From: Methylobacter tundripaludum
GTDB lineage: Bacteria; Pseudomonadota; Gammaproteobacteria; Methylococcales; Methylomonadaceae
Direction: 5' to 3'
Length of the DNA: 64,000 bases
Assembly: GCF_002934365.1 (NCBI RefSeq)
Contig: NZ_PTIY01000011.1
Span: forward strand, 1-64,000
Positions 35,578 to 44,308 of this stretch are shown here, in pieces. Numbering within the stretch: position 1 is the first letter of the stretch; each line of letters begins with the position of its first letter. The translations under genes were made by a program, and so were the position numbers. The notes under the pieces were generated by a model. It made no database searches. It was not told the origin of the DNA and was given only the letters and a program-made list of their open reading frames with translations.

Positions 35578-36327
35578 ATGCGTTTGACTAAATCCTTATT
35601 ACTTGCCGCGGCGCTGAATTTAATGCTCTCAGCCGCTGCTTTTGCCGCCTCGCCTGACTGGAGCGTGTACGCCGAAACTTTACAAACGGTCAAATCCGGT
35701 AAAAAACACGATACCCCGCTTAATCTGGTGGATTATTCAGCCTTGAAAAAATCGGGACAACTGGAAGCGGCTTATCAGCTCATCAACACCTTTCCCGTTG
35801 AAACATTGGCAAATAGAGAAGAAAAACTGGCGTTCTATATCAACGCCTACAATATTCTTGCCCTGAAAATGGTGCTGGATCATTGGCCTGTAGACAGCAT
35901 TAAAGACGTGGGAAATCTGTTAAGTCCCGTTTGGAAGAAAACAGCGGGGGTGATTGGCGGACAAGAAGTCTCGCTGGATGCGATTGAAAACGAGGTGTTA
36001 AGGCCGATGGGCGAACCGCGCATTCATTTTGCCATTGTCTGCGCTTCAGTCAGTTGCCCCGATTTACGCACCGAACCTTATAGCGCGGACAAGCTTAATG
36101 CGCAGTTAGACGATCAAGCCGGATTATTTCTTAACAACGCCCAAAAGGGCTTGAACGATGACGGCAAGGTGATTCACGTTTCAAAAATTTTCGACTGGTT
36201 TGACAACGATTTTAAAGCGGTCGGCGGCATTGAGGCGTTTATCCGTCAACATCGCAGCGGATTATCAAAATCCGCTATCAAAGCCGATATTGACTACGAT
36301 TGGTCACTTAATAGTGCCGGCGAATAA
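35578..36327 (+). CDS. DUF547-domain secreted protein
   Basis: 249 residues with a signal peptide (cleavage near AFAA-SPDW). The DUF547 domain holds EEKLAFYINAYNILALKMVL and IHFAIVCASVSCPDLRTEPY, then KIFDWFDNDF; a conserved Cys/His set suggests a papain-like or transglutaminase-type fold, but function is unproven. DUF547 genes recur beside arsS in bacterial arsenosugar loci, which is the context here. Probably periplasmic. Confidence 0.87.
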   Translation: MRLTKSLLLAAALNLMLSAAAFAASPDWSVYAETLQTVKSGKKHDTPLNLVDYSALKKSGQLEAAYQLINTFPVETLANREEKLAFYINAYNILALKMVLDHWPVDSIKDVGNLLSPVWKKTAGVIGGQEVSLDAIENEVLRPMGEPRIHFAIVCASVSCPDLRTEPYSADKLNAQLDDQAGLFLNNAQKGLNDDGKVIHVSKIFDWFDNDFKAVGGIEAFIRQHRSGLSKSAIKADIDYDWSLNSAGE

Positions 36328-36352
36328 TTGTTATAGCCCTTGGAATAGCAAC

Positions 36353-37042
36353 ATGAATACACCCAAAATTGTCTTACTGCTGGTGATTGCCGGCGCCATC
36401 GCCGCTTTTTTTTACTTTAACGGCCAGCAGTATTTGACGTTGGCGATGCTTAAATCGCAGTACGCCGGTATTGCGGCTTTTCGTGATGACCATCCGATAC
36501 CGGCGATTGCGGTTTATGGGCTGATTTATATTGCGGTGACCGGTTTATCGTTGCCCGGCGCGGCTATTTTAACCTTGGCCGGCGGGGCGGTATTCGGTTT
36601 GTTCTGGGGGACGGTGATTGTTTCTTTCGCCTCGACCATCGGTGCGACACTGGCGTTTTTAGCGGCGCGGTTTTTGTTTAAGGACAGTATCCAAGCCAAG
36701 TTCGGCGACCGCTTGCAAGCGATCAATGACGGCATTGCGCGGGATGGAGCCTTCTATCTGTTCACGTTACGACTTGTGCCGCTGTTTCCTTTTTTTGTCA
36801 TCAACCTGTTAATGGGTTTAACCTCGATAAAGGTCCGCACCTTTTACTGGGTCAGCCAAATAGGCATGTTGGCCGGAACGCTGGTGTATGTGAATGCCGG
36901 TACGCAACTGGGCAAGCTGGAGTCTTTATCCGGCATTTTATCTCCCCTTGTTGTCGGGTCTTTTGCGTTGTTGGGAGTGTTTCCACTGATGGCAAAAAAA
37001 GCCATTGAATTTATTCAACAACAAAGGAAGTCGGATGTCTGA
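36353..37042 (+). CDS. TVP38/TMEM64 (DedA-like) membrane protein
   Basis: 229 residues from the ATG at 36353; the frame is open earlier within the DUF547 gene. Several membrane segments, and the VTT-domain pattern GAAILTLAGGAVFGLFWGT followed by FTLRLVPLFPFFVINLLMGL. The family is linked to lipid scrambling and, in some operons, metal or selenite handling. It overlaps the flavoprotein gene by eight bases. Such genes are common next to Mer-like flavoproteins. Confidence 0.88.
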   Translation: MNTPKIVLLLVIAGAIAAFFYFNGQQYLTLAMLKSQYAGIAAFRDDHPIPAIAVYGLIYIAVTGLSLPGAAILTLAGGAVFGLFWGTVIVSFASTIGATLAFLAARFLFKDSIQAKFGDRLQAINDGIARDGAFYLFTLRLVPLFPFFVINLLMGLTSIKVRTFYWVSQIGMLAGTLVYVNAGTQLGKLESLSGILSPLVVGSFALLGVFPLMAKKAIEFIQQQRKSDV

Positions 37043-38519
37043 ATCAGTCGCTAAAAAATGGCTTAAGCCAAAACACTTCGATAACAATTTAATCGTTATC
37101 GGTGCAGGTTCCGGCGGCTTGGTCACGTCTTATATTGCCGCTGCGGTTAAGGCAAAAGTCACGCTGATTGAAAAACATAAAATGGGCGGCGATTGTTTAA
37201 ATACCGGCTGCGTGCCGTCTAAAGCGTTAATCCGTTCGGCCAAGTTTTTATCGCAGGTCAGCCGCTCGGCTGAATTCGGCATTAAGAGCGCTCAAGCGGA
37301 ATTCGAGTTTGCCGAGGTGATGGAGCGTGTACAAAATGTCGTTAAAGCCGTTGAACCGCATGATTCGATAGCGCGTTACAGTGAATTAGGCGTGAATGTG
37401 TTAACCGGCACGGCTAAAATCGTTTCGCCTTGGCAAGTGGAAGTGACTACCGAAACAGGCGTGCAAACCCTTAGCACGCGCTCGATTGTGATTGCCGCGG
37501 GCGCGCGTCCTTTTGTGCCGCCGATTCCCGGCTTGGATGATGTCGGTTACCTGACTTCGGATACTGTCTGGAATTTGCGCAAAAAACCTAAACGCTTAGT
37601 GGTGTTAGGCGGCGGCCCTATTGGCTGTGAGTTGGCGCAAGCCTTTGCCCGCTTAGGGATTGAAGTCACCCAAGTTGAAATGCTGCCAAGGATTATGATG
37701 CGTGAAGACAGCGAAGTATCGGCTTTGGTGACGGCTAAATTTCGCAAGGAAGGCATTAAGGTTTTAGTCGAACATAAAGCCAAGCAGTTTATCGTTGAAA
37801 ATGGCGAGAAAATCCTGATCGCCGAACATGACGGCAAAGAAGTCCGTATTGCCTTCGACGAAGTTTTATTAGCGATTGGACGCGTAGCGAATATCTCAGG
37901 CTATGGCGTTGAGGAAATGGGCATCGCCTTATCGCCACGTAGAACCATTTTGGTTAACGCCTTTCAAGAAACCAATTACCCGAACATCTACGCTTGCGGC
38001 GATGTCGCAGGCCCTTACCAGTTTACCCATACCGCCGCGCATCAAGCCTGGTACGCCGCGGTCAATGCGTTGTTTGGTTGTTTCAAGAAATTTAAAACCG
38101 ATTATTCGGTGATCCCGTGGGCAACCTTTACCGATCCCGAAGTCGCCAGAGTCGGCTTGAATGAACAGGAAGCCAAAGAACAAGGCATTGCTTATGAGGT
38201 CAGCATTTACGGCATTGATGATTTGGACAGGGCGATTGCCGATAGTGAAGCGCATGGTTTTGTGAAAGTCTTAACCGTTCCGAATAAAGATAAAATTCTG
38301 GGCGTAACGATTGTTGGCGAACATTCCGGCGATTTGATTGCCGAGTTTGTGTTGGCGATGAAACACGGTTTAGGGCTGAATAAAGTGCTGGGAACTATCC
38401 ATATCTACCCGACGATGGCGGAGGCGAACAAATATGTTGCGGGAGTTTGGAAACGCAATCACGCGCCGCAAAAATTATTGGTGTGGGTTCAGCGTTATCA
38501 CGCTTGGCGCAGAAACTAA
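37035..38519 (+). CDS. Mercuric-reductase-like FAD/NAD(P) disulfide oxidoreductase
   Basis: 494 residues from the ATG at 37035 (AAGGAAG upstream). FAD Rossmann motif IVIGAGSGGLVTSYIAAAVKA, then the redox-active disulfide GGDCLNTGCVPSKALI, the NAD(P) motif VVLGGGPIGCELAQAFARLG and a C-terminal dimer domain ending GTIHIYPTMAEANKYVAG. It lacks the N-terminal HMA domain and a terminal vicinal Cys pair of true MerA, so mercury reduction is doubtful. A reductase for arsenic intermediates or another disulfide is more likely in this operon. Confidence 0.88.
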   Translation: MSESVAKKWLKPKHFDNNLIVIGAGSGGLVTSYIAAAVKAKVTLIEKHKMGGDCLNTGCVPSKALIRSAKFLSQVSRSAEFGIKSAQAEFEFAEVMERVQNVVKAVEPHDSIARYSELGVNVLTGTAKIVSPWQVEVTTETGVQTLSTRSIVIAAGARPFVPPIPGLDDVGYLTSDTVWNLRKKPKRLVVLGGGPIGCELAQAFARLGIEVTQVEMLPRIMMREDSEVSALVTAKFRKEGIKVLVEHKAKQFIVENGEKILIAEHDGKEVRIAFDEVLLAIGRVANISGYGVEEMGIALSPRRTILVNAFQETNYPNIYACGDVAGPYQFTHTAAHQAWYAAVNALFGCFKKFKTDYSVIPWATFTDPEVARVGLNEQEAKEQGIAYEVSIYGIDDLDRAIADSEAHGFVKVLTVPNKDKILGVTIVGEHSGDLIAEFVLAMKHGLGLNKVLGTIHIYPTMAEANKYVAGVWKRNHAPQKLLVWVQRYHAWRRN

Positions 38520-38530
38520 CTGAGGTTTTT

Positions 38531-39478
38531 ATGCTTGATTCCTTACCCTATTTAAAAAACTCCGATTTTCCCGCGATTAGCCGCAACAAGCTTGAAATTC
38601 TGCAAGTCAATCTGGGCTATTTATGCAATTTGAGTTGTACGCATTGCCATGTCAATGCCGGCCCGAAACGCACCGAATTAATGGACAAAGCCACGATGGA
38701 TGAGATTTTAACGTTCATTGACAGTCATGCGGTCCATACCCTGGATTTAACGGGCGGCGCACCCGAAATGAACCCGCATTTTCGCTATCTGGTGACGCAA
38801 GCCCTGGACAGAGGCTTAAAAGTCATCGACCGCTGTAATCTGTTGATTTTAATGGAACCGGGTTTTGAATGGCTGGCAGGCTTTCTGGCAAAAAATCGGG
38901 TTGAAATCGTAGCTTCCTTGCCTTGTTACCTGAAAGACAACGTCGATAAGCAGCGCGGTAAAGGCACGTTCGATGCCAGCATAACGGCTTTACAAAAGCT
39001 GAATGCACTGGGCTATGGCCAGGGTAATAGCGATTTACAGCTCAATCTGGTTTTTAATCCGCAAGGCGCGACCTTGCCGCCGGAGCAACAAGCCCTTGAG
39101 CGCGATTACAAACAGCATTTATACGAACATTTCGGCATTGTGTTTAACCATTTATTTGCCCTCGCCAACCTGCCTGTGCAGCGTTTTGGCAGTGTCTTAC
39201 TGAGTACGGGACAATTTGATAATTACATGAACTTACTCAAAAACAACTTTCAGGCCCCCAATTTGGACAAGGTGATGTGTAAAAACACCTTGAGCGTTGA
39301 CTGGCAGGGTAAGGTTTATGATTGCGATTTTAATCAAATGCTGAAACTGCCGTTAGGGACGGATAACAAAACCCATATTCGCCAAGTTGCGGACTTAACG
39401 GGCAAAGCTATTAACACCTTGCAACATTGCTACGCCTGCACCGCAGGGCAAGGCAGTAGTTGTACGGGCGCGATTTAA
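38531..39478 (+). CDS. arsS: ArsS, arsenosugar-biosynthesis radical SAM enzyme
   Basis: 315 residues from the ATG at 38531 (TGAGG upstream). Radical SAM cluster motif CNLSCTHC (Cys32, 36, 39) in LEILQVNLGYLCNLSC, then DLTGGAPEMNPHFRYLV. The C-terminal DUF3641-like part carries VYDCDFNQML and a final CYACTAGQGSSCTG that may hold another cluster. In cyanobacteria ArsS adds the 5'-deoxyadenosyl group to dimethylarsinate from ArsM on the way to arsenosugars. Operon position between a Mer-like flavoprotein and a second ArsM fits. Confidence 0.92.
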   Translation: MLDSLPYLKNSDFPAISRNKLEILQVNLGYLCNLSCTHCHVNAGPKRTELMDKATMDEILTFIDSHAVHTLDLTGGAPEMNPHFRYLVTQALDRGLKVIDRCNLLILMEPGFEWLAGFLAKNRVEIVASLPCYLKDNVDKQRGKGTFDASITALQKLNALGYGQGNSDLQLNLVFNPQGATLPPEQQALERDYKQHLYEHFGIVFNHLFALANLPVQRFGSVLLSTGQFDNYMNLLKNNFQAPNLDKVMCKNTLSVDWQGKVYDCDFNQMLKLPLGTDNKTHIRQVADLTGKAINTLQHCYACTAGQGSSCTGAI

Positions 39479-39512
39479 TGTCCACGAAAGGCACGAAAAA
39501 CACGAAATATTT

Positions 39513-39642
39513 TCTCGTTCCCACGCGCCGCGTGGGAATGCAGTGCAGGACGCGCTGCGTCCCGTATACGCCAGACGTTGATCGTGATTCGCGGCGCAGA
39601 GCGCCTTGACTGCATTCCCACGGAGCCCGTGGGAACGAGAGC
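39513..39642. repeat. 'gttcccacg' palindromic repeat, copy B
   Basis: Outer arms ctcgttcccacg (39514-39525) and cgtgggaacgag (39628-39639) are perfect inverse copies; further small palindromes lie inside. Confidence 0.7.
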
Positions 39643-39820
39643 GAATGATTATTCACTTCGTGTCATCGGAATAAATTAAGCGCGATTGCCCTGAGTGAAC
39701 AAAGCTCTCGGCAACCGCTCCTGCGTTGCCTACATGGATGTAGGTACTTAGCGTGAGCAGGAGCGGAAGCTGCGCCTAAAGCGCCTACTGTTGGTGCTCT
39801 ACCTCCTGCATCCTTGCAGT

Positions 39821-39953
39821 CGTAGCTTTGCGAGCCGGGAAGCTAGAGCTTCCCGTACTGAATTCCCAAGCAGGAGCTTGGGAACTAGCACGATCAGCGT
39901 CTGGCGTCTCAATGCGCCGCGTTGAACAGTAGACCGTAGCGCGTGGGAACTAG
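39821..39953. repeat. 'gttccca' palindromic repeat, copy C
   Basis: Contains gagccgggaagctagagcttcccg and aattcccaag...cttgggaact, the same building blocks as copies D, E and F, ending with gcgtgggaac. Confidence 0.6.
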
Positions 39954-39993
39954 GTAAGAAAACTAATTAATTTTTTATTTATTTGGAGAAGCT

Positions 39994-41112
39994 ATGACTA
40001 TCGAAACAGGCGTTTTACAGCGTTATTCAGAAGGCGCGGAAGCTGTGCAACCCGAATTGTGCTGCCCTGTTGATTATGACCGTGAATTGTTGGCGCTATT
40101 GCCGCAGGAAATTATCGATAAGGATTACGGCTGTGGCGATCCCTCGCGTTATGTACAGAAAGGCGATGTGGTGCTGGACTTGGGTTCAGGCTCAGGCAAA
40201 ATCTGCTACATGGCGGCGCAATTGGTCGGCGATAGCGGCAAAGTCATCGGCGTGGATATGAATGACGATATGCTCAATTTAGCGCGTAAATATCAAGTTG
40301 AGATGGCAGTAAAAATAGGCTCGGCTAACGTCGAATTTGTGAAAGGGCAAATTCAGGATTTAGCCTTGGATTTAGCCGCGATGAATCAACATTTAGCCGA
40401 AAATCCGATTGCGACTGCCGAAGACGTGATTCATTTACGCGCCTGGCAGGAAAAACAGCGCAAAGAATCGCCCTTAATCGCCGACAATTCAGTCGATTTG
40501 GTGGTTTCCAATTGCGTACTCAATTTGGTGCATGACAGCGACAAAGAGCAATTGATTCAAGAGATTTTTCGCGTCGTTAAACCCGGCGGACGGGTCGCCA
40601 TTTCCGATATTGTCAGCGACGAACTGGTGCCGCCGCATTTAAAAGCCGATACCCACTTGTGGAGCGGCTGTATTTCAGGGGCGTTGCAAGAACATGAGTT
40701 TTTACAGGCTTTTGTTGCCGCAGGTTTTGTGGCGGTGGCTTATGACAAATGGGAAAGCCAGGCCTGGCAGGTGGTTGAAGGCATTGAGTTTCGTTCGGTT
40801 ACCATTACCGCCACCAAACCATCATCCGAACCCTGTCTGGACAAAGGTCATGCGGTGATTTATCGCGGACCTTTTTCTAAAGTGTATGACGATGAAGGCC
40901 ATGTTTTTTATCGAGGGCAACGCATGGCTGTTTGTGAACGCAGTTGTAAATTGCTGACCAGCGGAGCGTATGCCGACCACTTTATCGGCATTGCCCCCGT
41001 GCTGGAACAATCGCCGCAAAACTGGCACCATGCTCCGGGTGCATTAAGGCCTGCGGCTGAAACCAAAGGCGCAGCCCATAAAGCGGACTGTGCATCATCG
41101 GGTTGTTGTTAA
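39994..41112 (+). CDS. arsM: ArsM-like methyltransferase (second, arsenosugar-type copy)
   Basis: 372 residues, with TTGGAGAAG before the ATG. SAM motif VLDLGSGSGKICYMA. As-binding Cys candidates are in KDYGCGDP, SNCVLNLV and SGCISGALQE; a CC near residue 23 and a terminal GCC are extra. A 35-residue insert before the 'VVSNCV' block and a Cys-bearing C-terminal domain (VCERSCKLL) set it apart from the copy at 28744. It directly follows arsS, so it probably supplies or processes methylated arsenic for arsenosugar synthesis. An HD-GYP gene follows after 19 bases. Confidence 0.87.
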   Translation: MTIETGVLQRYSEGAEAVQPELCCPVDYDRELLALLPQEIIDKDYGCGDPSRYVQKGDVVLDLGSGSGKICYMAAQLVGDSGKVIGVDMNDDMLNLARKYQVEMAVKIGSANVEFVKGQIQDLALDLAAMNQHLAENPIATAEDVIHLRAWQEKQRKESPLIADNSVDLVVSNCVLNLVHDSDKEQLIQEIFRVVKPGGRVAISDIVSDELVPPHLKADTHLWSGCISGALQEHEFLQAFVAAGFVAVAYDKWESQAWQVVEGIEFRSVTITATKPSSEPCLDKGHAVIYRGPFSKVYDDEGHVFYRGQRMAVCERSCKLLTSGAYADHFIGIAPVLEQSPQNWHHAPGALRPAAETKGAAHKADCASSGCC

Positions 41113-41131
41113 AAAGGGTTAGGGTTTTATC

Positions 41132-42019
41132 ATGCTATCAAAAACTAAAATCGATGATTTTTTGCAAACGCTTTACACCATGGCTTTTTTGGTTGAAGCG
41201 CGCGATGCTTATACCGGCGGGCATTTATGGCGGGTATCGCAATTGACCGGGCGTTTAGCGCTAGCTTCCGGATTATCGCGTAAAGAAGCCGCCACAGCCG
41301 CATTAGGCGGTTTTTTACATGACTTGGGCAAAGTCGGCGTACCGGATGCTATTTTGAACAAAACGGATAAATTGACCGATACCGAATACGCGATTATCAA
41401 AACCCACCCTGAAGTTGGCGTGCGTGTGTTGCACGGGCATCCGCTGACCGGGCTTATTCATGATGCGGTGCTGAGTCACCATGAGCGCATCGATGGGCGC
41501 GGTTATCCTAACGGTATTACCGAAAGCGCAATCACACAGGTGGCGAAAATGGTCGGCTTGGCGGATGCGTTTGATGCGATGACCAGCAGCCGCCCGTATC
41601 GTGCCGGTATGCCGATAGTGGCTGCATTGGAGCAAATCGAAATAAATTTAGGTCGGCAGTTTGACAAAAAACTGGGCGAACGGTTTATTGCCTTGGGTCG
41701 TGCCGGGGAATTGAACGCTATTGTCGGACATAGCGATGCCGGTATTCCATTACATAGTTGCCCGATATGCGGGCCTGTGGTCGTGGTTAAACGCGAACAA
41801 AAAGCAGGCGATGCCGTGTATTGCCGGGTTTGCGGCAATGGCTTTCACTTGGCCGAAAAACATGACCATGCCTTACAGCTTGAACCCAGCCATAAAAAAG
41901 GCAGCCCCGCCGATTTAATGATGGATATAGATTACCCGTTGCTAAATCAACTGATTGAAAATGTCGCCCCGTATTTGTCCACCGGCAAAAGCCATTGGTG
42001 GAATTGGCGTTGTGCGTGA
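41132..42019 (+). CDS. HD-GYP domain phosphodiesterase with zinc-ribbon tail
   Basis: 295 residues. The HD domain shows HLWRVSQLTGRLA, the metal-binding HD pair (GGFLHDLGKVGVPD), HHERIDGRGYPNG (the GYP signature as RGYP) and LADAFDAMTSSRPYRAG. It should hydrolyse cyclic di-GMP or a related nucleotide in the cytoplasm. A C-terminal CPICG...CRVCG pair forms a zinc ribbon, which is unusual for the family. Co-transcribed with the second arsM (19-base gap), suggesting that the locus includes nucleotide signalling or phosphoester cleavage. Confidence 0.9.
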   Translation: MLSKTKIDDFLQTLYTMAFLVEARDAYTGGHLWRVSQLTGRLALASGLSRKEAATAALGGFLHDLGKVGVPDAILNKTDKLTDTEYAIIKTHPEVGVRVLHGHPLTGLIHDAVLSHHERIDGRGYPNGITESAITQVAKMVGLADAFDAMTSSRPYRAGMPIVAALEQIEINLGRQFDKKLGERFIALGRAGELNAIVGHSDAGIPLHSCPICGPVVVVKREQKAGDAVYCRVCGNGFHLAEKHDHALQLEPSHKKGSPADLMMDIDYPLLNQLIENVAPYLSTGKSHWWNWRCA

Positions 42020-42157
42020 AAACTTGAATCATATTTTATGATTTTAGGGGGCGTTCTGAACAAGTTGATTCCATTCATGGCTCGACAATTTCACCATGAA
42101 TAAGATCCACCACTTACCTTTCATCTTGAGTTCGTAGAAAATTTAATCGGGAGGTTC

Positions 42158-42835
42158 TTAGTTGTTTGGAGCGTTTACAAACCGAAGATGTCCGGTTTTA
42201 ATCCAAACGCGTGTACCGAATGAACCCGCTGTTGCCACGATTTTGCTATCTATCGGAGCACGTAGCCAGGACTGGCTTTGTAAGTGATCGCCGCTTTCCT
42301 CAAAACTGCCTTCTAAAACAAAAAGTTCTGTTCCCCAGGTTGCGGTGATATTGACTTTCGCCCCCGGTTGCCAAACTTCTACCCGCACTTCTTCGTGAGT
42401 ATCCTGGTAGAGTGGGATGACTGAAACCCCCGGTCGTTCAAGTACTGGCTTTGCTTTCATGCTGTTGATGTTCAGCCGGACAGGATTGCGGTCATCGGGA
42501 TCGAATTGCCATAGCTTGACGAAGATCGTACAACCCTTTACCGAGCCGGGTGTGTGCTGCGTCAGTGGTGGGTTACGAATATAAGAACCGGCAGGATAGA
42601 TGCCATGCTCATCTTCAAAAACGCCTTCGACAACAATGAATTCTTCGCCGCCGCTATGAACATGCGCTGAAAACCAGCTGCCCGGATCATAGCGCACTAG
42701 CGTGGTTGCCCGTGCGACTTCATCACCGATCCGATCCAACATCTTGCGTCCGACTCCTGCAATAGGAGAATCCTTCCAAGCCATTTCCTTGCCGTGAACA
42801 ACGACTCTTTGCGCAAAATCGGCATTGATTTTCAT
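42158..42835 (-). CDS. ChrR-like double-cupin protein
   Basis: 225 residues. Two cupin units: the first has WFSAHVHSGGEEFIVVEGVF with GSYIRNPPLTQHTP (His, His, Glu, His ligands), the second a weaker copy (VRVEVWQPGAKVNITATWGTELFVLEG). This resembles the cupin half of the anti-sigma ChrR, but the zinc-finger ASD half is absent, so it is more likely a stand-alone dioxygenase or sensor. ATG at 42835. A hairpin separates it from the GST gene upstream in the same direction. Confidence 0.82.
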   Translation of the reverse strand: MKINADFAQRVVVHGKEMAWKDSPIAGVGRKMLDRIGDEVARATTLVRYDPGSWFSAHVHSGGEEFIVVEGVFEDEHGIYPAGSYIRNPPLTQHTPGSVKGCTIFVKLWQFDPDDRNPVRLNINSMKAKPVLERPGVSVIPLYQDTHEEVRVEVWQPGAKVNITATWGTELFVLEGSFEESGDHLQSQSWLRAPIDSKIVATAGSFGTRVWIKTGHLRFVNAPNN

Positions 42836-42870
42836 GATTTTTCACTCTTTAAAGCTTAATTGAAGGAGAA

Positions 42871-42899
42871 CGGAAATAGTATTTCGATGACTATTTCCG
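42871..42899 (-). terminator. Hairpin between GST and cupin genes
   Basis: cggaaatagt (42871-42880) and actatttccg (42890-42899) form a perfect 10-bp stem with a nine-base loop just after the GST stop. There is no clear T-run, so it may be a weak terminator or a processing site. Confidence 0.5.
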
Positions 42900-42910
42900 A
42901 GTCGATGCAG

Positions 42911-43531
42911 CTACCCTGCAATACTGGGGCGTTTGGCGATGTGTTCCCGCCATACGCGTAGGTTTTTCAGGTCTAGCGGGATATCTATTTTGGCGAAATC
43001 TGCAAATGCAAGCCCCGCAAAAACGGTAATATCAGCCATCGAGAACGAATCCCCTGCGATATAAGGTTGAGCGCTGAGCACCGTGTTGAAATAACGCATA
43101 CCACTTAACGCCCGTTCGCGCTGTTTTTCTCCCCACTCCCTGTTTTGATAGGTTTCCAGTTCAGGCCCAAGCCCTGGCGTTGCATGATGAAAATAGTCTA
43201 CCGCTGCATCCAGGAGGTTTCGTTCCCCACGCCGTTGCATCATGTGGATGATTGCCCTTTGCTTAGGTGTTTTGCCGGTCAAAGAAATTCCATCAAACAT
43301 ATGGTCCAGATATTCGGTAATGGCCGTACATTCGGAAATGGTTGTGCCGTCATCCAGTTCGAGTACTGGTATCGCGGCAGTTGGATTTTTAGTCAAAAAT
43401 TCCGGCTTGCGGTGTTCGCCATTAGGAACATTAATGGTGATAAACTCAACCTTATCAGTGATCCCCTTCTCGGCTAAAGCGATTCTTACTCGCGCTGGAT
43501 TAGGAAGGCCTTCAAAATCATAAATTCTCAT
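42911..43531 (-). CDS. Glutathione S-transferase
   Basis: 206 residues. Thioredoxin-like N-terminal domain (MRIYDFEGLPNPARVRIALAEKG; cis-Pro region AAIPVLELDDGTTISECTAI) and a helical C-terminal domain with the N-capping motif FSMADITVFAGLAF. It would conjugate or reduce electrophiles with glutathione. The ATG has GGAGA upstream and lies inside the end of the preceding gene (14-base overlap). Confidence 0.9.
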   Translation of the reverse strand: MRIYDFEGLPNPARVRIALAEKGITDKVEFITINVPNGEHRKPEFLTKNPTAAIPVLELDDGTTISECTAITEYLDHMFDGISLTGKTPKQRAIIHMMQRRGERNLLDAAVDYFHHATPGLGPELETYQNREWGEKQRERALSGMRYFNTVLSAQPYIAGDSFSMADITVFAGLAFADFAKIDIPLDLKNLRVWREHIAKRPSIAG

Positions 43532-43895
43532 TGTTGTCTCCGATAATTAATTTGGGATAAAAACTATGATCGCCAATGGTGATCGTTTGTTGGTCAAGCA
43601 GGTTGGCAAGTCCTTCGGCTACGTCAACGCTATCCTCAATAGACAAATTAGCAATAATGCCGAAGCCGTTATTACTTAACCGGCTAATCATCAAACCTGT
43701 CAGATGTTTGACTTTGCTGCATATCAACGATTGAACGGCGTTAAAAAGTTGCTGTTCAACTATGCTGCCGCCTAATAAACTGGCTACCTGAAGCGCATGA
43801 TTGATTTTCATATAAATCAGAGTGTTCTCGGAAGTTCCGCTCTGAGATAAATGCTGTAGCGCTTCGATAAATAAGGGTCTTAACAGTAAAGTCAT
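43518..43895 (-). CDS. Short protein resembling a degenerate GGDEF domain
   Basis: 125 residues, no confident family match. The order of segments recalls a diguanylate cyclase: 'LIYMKINHALQVASLLGGSI' where active enzymes have the substrate-binding helix, 'SRLSNNGFGIIANL' where GGDEF-F-ILL is expected, and a final strand ending KLIIG. The catalytic GG-D/E-EF is lost, so it would be inactive, perhaps nucleotide-binding. It overlaps the GST start and follows the NrtS-like gene by eight bases, so the three form an operon. Confidence 0.5.
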   Translation of the reverse strand: MTLLLRPLFIEALQHLSQSGTSENTLIYMKINHALQVASLLGGSIVEQQLFNAVQSLICSKVKHLTGLMISRLSNNGFGIIANLSIEDSVDVAEGLANLLDQQTITIGDHSFYPKLIIGDNNENL

Positions 43896-43903
43896 GGCTA
43901 AGC

Positions 43904-44179
43904 TTATCGATTCCTGAATTTTCTGTATGACTGGACGCTACAGTAGGTCGATACGCAATACGGCACCAGATACGTCAACGCTATCTTCAGCAATTCTTTC
44001 ATGCCCAAACCAATGCAGGTGAGATTTTTCAGAGACGGAATTACACGCATCAATCTAACAAGTTCGAGAAATCTATCGCCATAGTTAATAGACGCAAGCA
44101 CAGTGCCGACAAAAATCGCAATCCGAAATGCACTGTTACGAGTATCCTTGCATAGGGCTATTTTTAACCAGTATTTCAT
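43904..44179 (-). CDS. NrtS-like small nitrate/nitrite transporter
   Basis: 91 residues from the ATG at 44179 (a TTG at 44200 is also in frame). Two hydrophobic segments: RIAIFVGTVLASINYGDRFL and IALTYLVPYCVSTYCSVQSY. The 'VGT.L..IN.GD' and 'LTYLVPYCVSTY' blocks are the hallmark of NrtS, which forms a nitrate/nitrite transporter in cyanobacteria. The Nit1C genes nearby also concern nitrogen supply. One polypeptide only, so a homo-oligomer is implied. Confidence 0.7.
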   Translation of the reverse strand: MKYWLKIALCKDTRNSAFRIAIFVGTVLASINYGDRFLELVRLMRVIPSLKNLTCIGLGMKELLKIALTYLVPYCVSTYCSVQSYRKFRNR

Positions 44180-44257
44180 CAATTCTTGAGCTTTATACAA
44201 TTCAAAGATTAGGGAGGGGAGGTCACAATGACTCCCCTAAATGTCAAACTTTATGAG

Positions 44258-44278
44258 ACCCCCGGCAGAGCCGGGGGT
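44258..44278. terminator. GC-rich hairpin between NrtS-like and DUF1348 genes
   Basis: acccccggc and gccgggggt form a perfect 9-bp stem around aga, 30 bases after the DUF1348 stop on the minus strand. No T-run follows, so it may be a partial terminator or a repeat. Confidence 0.5.
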
Positions 44279-44308
44279 ACCAATGGTTAATTAGCTTGCG
44301 TTGAATAG

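Larger units (their letters stand above)
39479..39993. other. Repeat-rich intergenic region before the second arsM
   Basis: 515 bases between arsS and the second arsM-like gene with no supported gene. Two palindromic elements (39513-39642 and 39821-39953) and a further inverted segment (ccgctcctgcg...gagcaggagcgg, about 39715-39765) fill most of it. Confidence 0.6.

Noticed and set aside
37035-38519. Calling this gene merA
   Set aside because: The redox disulfide is present, but the C-terminal Cys pair and HMA domain of mercuric reductase are absent, and no mer genes are nearby.
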